From assembly GCA_023230025.1 (NCBI GenBank), contig JALNYD010000163.1:1-6439 (forward strand): 6,439 nt of DNA, given 5' to 3'. The stretch's first letter is position 1, and each line of letters begins with the position of its first letter. The notes under the pieces were generated by a model that was given only the letters and a program-made list of their open reading frames with translations, ran no database searches and had not been told where the DNA came from. The position numbers and the translations under genes are program-made. This DNA comes from Candidatus Cloacimonadota bacterium. GTDB lineage: Bacteria > Cloacimonadota > Cloacimonadia > Cloacimonadales > Cloacimonadaceae. This document shows, in pieces, positions 1-6,100 of this stretch.

Positions 1-104
1 ACTTTTATCCGTATCCGCGTTCATTGAGCCGATTGTGTGTCTGCCCGGGTTTTGTGTACGGGGGTTTTGGGATGGGGGCATTTCCCATGCAGTGATATGC
101 TCTC

Positions 105-116
105 CGAAGCGCTTCG
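105..116. repeat. 12-bp perfect palindrome CGAAGCGCTTCG
   Basis: The sequence is its own reverse complement over 12 bp and lies about 20 bp beyond the T8 run. A dimeric regulator site or a small hairpin (4-bp stem, GCGC loop) is possible; with no gene in view on the left its role cannot be judged. The remainder of 1-136 shows no supportable gene or RNA. Confidence 0.4.
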
Positions 117-136
117 TTTGCCTGAATACGCGTGAG

Positions 137-160
137 AAAAAAAAGGTGAGGGGAGACCCC
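137..160 (-). terminator. Probable oligo-T transcription terminator
   Basis: Reading the minus strand just after the stop there is GGGG-TCT-CCCC (160-150, a 4-bp stem with a 3-base loop), then six bases, then eight consecutive T (144-137). Archaeal RNA polymerase terminates on oligo-T runs in the non-template strand, with or without a hairpin, so this fits the end of the large gene's transcript. Confidence 0.55.
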
Positions 161-161
161 G

Positions 162-3100
162 TCAGGCAGTCAGCCCGATAAGGGTGCTTCCCGAATCAAC
201 GTAGATCCAATAGCCGTTTCCAAAGGTCATTAACCGCTCAGGGCTGTATGTGCCGGTTCCTCCGTTGATAATTGCAGGATCATACATTCCGGCCGCCAGG
301 TTCCATGGGATCACGGTTTTCCAGGAGCCGTTGAGACAGGCAAGCGCTGTTTCTGCTGTTGTTTGTTCATCAGCAGAGTAACCTACGGCGTTCCACCCGG
401 GATAGAGGATTTTATCAGCAGTGGAAGCCGGCTCTGAAGGATAGGAGAGGGTGATGTCGGTTCCGGCCGCTGCATAGATCCAGTAGCCGTTTAGCGGACT
501 GATGATCTCTGCTGCGGTTACCGGAGTCCACATTTCGGTCTGGGAGTTGTAGCCAAGGATGTTTTTGCCGCCGGTGTCCACATTGCCGAAGAGTGATCCG
601 GCGGTGTTTTTGGTTGCGTTCAGCGTTTTTGGAACGGAGATGAAGTTCCATCCCGGGGAGAGAGTGATCGCCGGGGAACCGAGAACGAAGGTGACTTCCG
701 CCATCTCCCCGGCAGCGACCGTCACGGTCTTTGTCATCGTCTGATAGCCGTCAAGTTCCACCCGGACAACATGGTCGCCGGCCGGGATGTTGGTAAGGGT
801 GGTGTTGGTGAAGGTGCCGGTGTTCCTATCGTCGAGCCAGATCGCTGCTCCAGCGGGTGCTGAGGTGACGGCGATGCTCCCGACCTGGGTCGTCGTCACC
901 GTGATATTCTGTCTTGCAGAGTCGCTCCCGACGGTGTTTGTGACCGTGAGTATCGCGGTGTAGGTGCCCGGGGTCGTGTAGGTGTGGACCGGATTCTGTT
1001 CGGTGGAGGTCACGCCGTCGCCGAAGTCCCAGGACCAGGAGGTCGGGTCGCCGGTCGAGGTGTCGGTGAACCGAACGGTGAGCGGGGCGGGGCCGGCGGC
1101 GGTGTTGGCGGTGAAGTCTGCCACCGGTGCCGGCACTTCAGTCTCAACCACCAGAGTTGCGTCCATAGTATCGGGTGCATACCGGCCGCCGACGTCGTCG
1201 TCGACTTTCATCGCGGTGATCGTCAGGTTCGTCTCCCCGGAAGCATCGCCGTGGACGGTCAGGGTGCAGAGCGTCACGTTCGTTGCGCCGGCCCCGACCG
1301 AACCCATGAGGTCGACCGCCTGGGCATAGACTGTGTCGGCCGGCAGCGAGCTGTTCACTGGCATGAGCGTCCAGTAGGGGTAGGAGATCGCGACGATCTC
1401 GCCGACGGAGGGCTCAGTCAGGGCAACACTGATGTTGAACCCGGCAAGGCCGGTCGGCACGGTGTCGAGAACTACGTCAAGCTCCATCGTCTGTCCGGTT
1501 ACGATCTCTGATGTAGCCGGACTGAATGAGAGAGTATTCTGCACCGGCGGCGTGATGGCGGTGATATATCCCTGCTTTGTTTCAGTGTCGTTTCCTGCTT
1601 CGTTGCCCACCGTTAGGCTGACAGTGTAGTTCCCGAGGGTCGTGTAGGTGTGGATCGGGTTTGGTTCTGTTGAGGTTGCGCCGTCGCCGAAATCCCAGCG
1701 CCACGATGTTGAACTTCCGATGGACCCTCCAGTGAACTGCACCGTAAGTGGAACATTTCCAGTAGTGATGTTGGCGGCGAAGCCTGCAATGGGGGAAATT
1801 ATGGAGGTTGGTGCCAGTACCTTAATCTGACAGGAAAGTTCAGCCACATAGATATACCCAGACTGATCAACTGCAATATCCTGTGGGCTGCCGAGCTGCC
1901 AGTCTTCTGATCCGTATGAGCCCCACTGGGTTACATACGTCCCTGATGGATCGAAAATCTGGATCCGGGCATTATTATCATCTAATACATAGACGAATCC
2001 GGACTTATCGACCGTAACCTCGGTCGGGAAGTTAAATTGCCCGTTGCCTGACCCGCGTGACCCCCACTCCGACACTAAGTTTCCGCTCGGATCAAAGATC
2101 CTTGTGCGGTGGTTGTTTGACTCCGTCACATATACTCGTCCGGAATCGGAAGTTCCGATGCCCAAGGGGTATTCCGCGTTCCAACCGGACTGATAGACCC
2201 CGCTTGGATCGAAGACCTGAACGCGGTCGTTGCCATAATCAGCCACATATACATAGTCTGAAGCGTTGACCGAGAGCGCTCTTGGGGAAAAGAGTTGGCC
2301 AGTGCCGGAGCCTTTTGATCCCCATTGTGAAACGTATGCCCCGCTTGGATCGAAGACCTGAACACGATTATTCCCGGCATCCGTAATGTAAAGATACCCG
2401 GATGAATTGACTGCTATATCACTCGGCCACTTGAACTGCCCAGGACCGCTTCCAGAAGAACCCCACCCTGTTATGTAGGTCCCCGTCCGGTCGAAGACCT
2501 GAGTGCGGTTGTTCGTCGATTCAGCCACGTAAACATATCCTGACTGGTTGATTGCAATTCCCGCTGGATAGTTAAACTCTCCCTCACCTGAACCTTGCGA
2601 GCCCCACTTTGTAGAGAATATGTAATGTCCGGAAGGGCCGACCAGTGGCAGTGAGACAGACACATTACTGGTCTGGTCGGCGGTTACAATCACCGACCTT
2701 ACCTGTTCCTGATATCCAGACTTCGTCACTCTTACCGAATGAGTGCCAGCGACGACATTGTTAAGAGTGACCGGAGAATTGCCCTGATAGACATTATCAA
2801 GGTATACGAATGCGCCAGAGGGGACCGTGTTAACCTGTATTGAACCAACCAATGAAGTGCCTGGTGGCGTGGTAAACGACAGAGCACTTGCTGCATCGAT
2901 TGGGTTTGGATCTTCCATCCCCGTCGACTCGCTGTGAACAGCACGATAGTAGTAAGTTGTTTCAGGCTCTAATCCTGTAAGTTGGAACTCATAACTTGGA
3001 TTTTCCACGGATACGGTTGTTGCCGTTGTCTTAGTCTTCTGAGTGCTTTCACCCTCATACCTGAAACAAACGGGATATATCACACCCACCTCACCGTTGG

Positions 3101-6100
3101 TGAGGTGACCGTGCAGAACTGCGCTCGTTGAGGTGATGTCGGTTGCCTCGTCCGTCTGTAATTTTGGTTGTGTCGATTGGATCTTCACATTGTTGGATTC
3201 GAACACCCTATCGGCATAACTTTCAATTATGGTTTCATTCAATTCACCGTTGAGCATATTGTACTCTATGAAGTCACTGTCAATCCCGGTTTTTTTCAAG
3301 ATTACCCGCTTGATTGGCTGGGTGTGGGAATCATACGACCCAGGTGCCTTGTACATATGGAAATGCAGATGTACACCCGTGGCACTTCCTGTCATTCCGG
3401 TAACTGCAAAATGCTCTCCCTGTTCTAGAGAGGTTCCGTTTGCTACAAGAATTTCCGATAGATGCAGGTAGACCGTGATATATTCATTTCCATCCACTGT
3501 ATGCTTTATCGCTACCTCTTTCCCACCTGCACCCGCTTCATCGTTATCTATGTAGCATACTGTCCCGTCATAAGGTGCAAGGACATCAAACGGCTCCCCC
3601 GCAGTCATAGATGCGATATCTAGCCCATAGGTATTATCCCAATTACCATGATCATAGTGAGACGTTGTACCGTTTGTTCCCTGAGTGATTCGTGCTGATC
3701 CCTCCCATGGTGCTTTAAATATGGGTTGATCGCTGTTCATATCTGAGGCTTCGACAATGATCCTGATGGGTTCTTCCTCTCCTGCCCAGTTTCCATCCAC
3801 GTCTACAACATGCAGGCCGTACCAGTAGGTTCCGGTGGAAGGAGGTCTATCATCTATTGGCCCTTCTGCTGACGTTCCTGTAACATCCTCCTTCTTGACG
3901 TAGCCGGTAGGATCCGAAGGCCAGACGTTCTCAATATCTGTTCTCCAGAGTTCCACTTGTTTAAGGCCAGCAGGAGCGGAGACCTGATAATTGAATGAGA
4001 CCGCATCTCCCTCTTTTATAACCGTGGCTGCGGCAGGAACAAACCCATCGACGGTAGGCTTGTCAGAATTAGAAACAGCTGTATGATCCAATGTTACCCC
4101 TGCCACCTTTCCATTTTGACCCTCTGGGAAATATGGAAATTCTTTTTTAGAATAATCTCTGACAAAAATGCTCTTTAAATGATGAGATACATCAGAAGGA
4201 TTGTAATATGCCCATATTTCAATATTTTGCGAGTCGTCGTTTGCATAATAGTACTGCATTGAATATTCTATACCTGAAGCTAATGATTTTGCTGTAATTA
4301 GGTATGTTTCAAAATCATTATTTAGAACCACTAATTTGCCAGATTGTGTTTTGGCATCCCCTGAATTAATAGTCCACGTGTATGCTCCAATGGATTTAAC
4401 AACTTCACCATACTTCTCCCATTTAACATCACCTACCCCCTTTGCGGCATTGTATGATAGTTTATTTTTAGCCTCTTCCCATGTAATTCCTAAGATTGAA
4501 CCTTTATTATAATTTTTAACGGATTCCCAGTCTAATCCCGTTGATTCTGCCCATGTATTTTCCCAGCGACCCAAGTTGTCTCCTTCTGTAGTTTTGTAGT
4601 AAGCATACCATGTACCTCTTGAATTTGTTCTCATCTGGTCCAAAGAACTAATTCCACCGGCATTTAGTTTTTTATGCCACGTTAAAGCAGATTTCAAAGC
4701 CACTCGATAATCTAGCTTTTTTATTGTCGGCCAATAACCCCAATTATCTGATGAATCCCCTCCCCTGTCTATTTGGAGCGGCCCAATCCCGGTGGAAAAC
4801 CAGAACTTGTTATAAAGATCAGGGTCTGAGTGATCGAGTGCATCACCCATTCCTAGTCTTCCAGCAGGGTCAACATAGATGCTATGTGCAGTATACCCTG
4901 CTGTGCCTCCCTCTCCCCAGATCAATGCAGCTATCATTATTTTGTACTGGTCTCGCGAAATTCCCCAGTTATCATTAAAGTAATCTGATGCTCCTTCTGA
5001 CGGTATGAGTTCATCAAGATAATTCAGTAAATCCTCGTCTACTGATGCCACTATGGATGAACTGGGAGGTGAGTTTCCTAACGTGGTGAAAGATTGATAC
5101 TCATCTGCATCAAGGGGATCTGGCTCAGATGGCCCATTTGAAGCACTTGTGACAGCCCGATAATAGTACGGCGTCCCAGGTGTTAATCCTGTTAGCAAAT
5201 ATTCATAGCCCGGATTGCTAGTGGAAACTGTTGCAAAACCAACTTTAATCTTCTCAACACGGCCGCCCTCATATCTAAAACAGACATCATATGTTACGCC
5301 TGCCTCTCCATTCTCGAGATGGCCTTTCAGGAGAACGCTTGTTGTCGTGACGTCCTGAGGTGCATCCGTTATTAACTTCGGTTGCGTCGTCGTCGGAATT
5401 AGGATCAAATCTTTGTGGTAATTCGTCGTTTGACCTGCGATGACCGTCACTGTGCCGGTGTCGACGTTATAGCCGGATTTCGATAACGTGATTGTATGAC
5501 TTCCGGCGGATATGCCGCTAAGCTCCTTTGGCGTGACACCTTGGTTACTGCCATCGAGCATGATGCTTGCTTCGCTTGGGCTGGAGGTGACCGAGATACT
5601 GCCGGTTGTTGGTGCAGCTGGTGCGTAAGTCACGGTAAAAGTGCGTGACTTGGTTGCACCACTGGTATCCCTTAACGTCACTGTCCATGTCCATTGTTGC
5701 GTCTGCGTACCGCCTGCGTTGGATAACACCATGGGATGTAACGTCATCGAAGTGTCAGAGTTGACGGTTACGTTGGTGTTCCAGATGGGATCACCCTTGT
5801 TCCAGATCTGAGTGTCACTATCTGGCCCGCTCCAGGAAAAAGTCACCTGATTGACGTTGTTGAAGTTGCTGCCTCTGAGTGAGAGTGTCGCAACATAGGT
5901 TGATTGGCTTGTTGGTATAGTCGAAGGAGTCAGATCAGTAAAACTGAGAGATGTGGGCTGAAGTATATGAACTACACGGGGACTTGACCAGCCTGATTCA
6001 ACCGACGTATGAATCGCACATCTGGATCGTGACTTTACACCCCAATCCCCAGCTACAGTCCAGCTCTTTGTGGCGGAGTTTGTCCCTACTGGAAGCCACC

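Noticed and set aside
1..24. Minus-strand ATG at 24-22 opening a frame to the left edge (MNADTDKS), possibly the next gene downstream
   Set aside because: Only eight codons are visible, with no Shine-Dalgarno-like sequence or clear TATA box upstream, so it cannot be supported, though a downstream gene starting here is not excluded.
72..90. Small inverted repeat ATGGG...CCCAT
   Set aside because: A five-base stem with a seven-base loop, and no T run adjacent; too weak to call a second terminator.
984..1511. Plus-strand open frame of about 175 codons
   Set aside because: It is antisense to the cohesin-like and second PKD domains in the GC-rich part, where long antisense frames arise by chance; its translation is Gly/Arg/Val-rich with no recognisable domain.
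1812..2630. Regularly spaced repeats of about 141 bp that could suggest a CRISPR or satellite array
   Set aside because: The spacing equals 47 codons and the repeats translate to NHL blades in one frame, so they are protein-domain repeats.
3168..3471. Overlapping plus-strand open frames of 80-86 codons
   Set aside because: They are antisense to the M23 domain and the following linker; the minus-strand frame has clear M23 catalytic motifs, while these show none.
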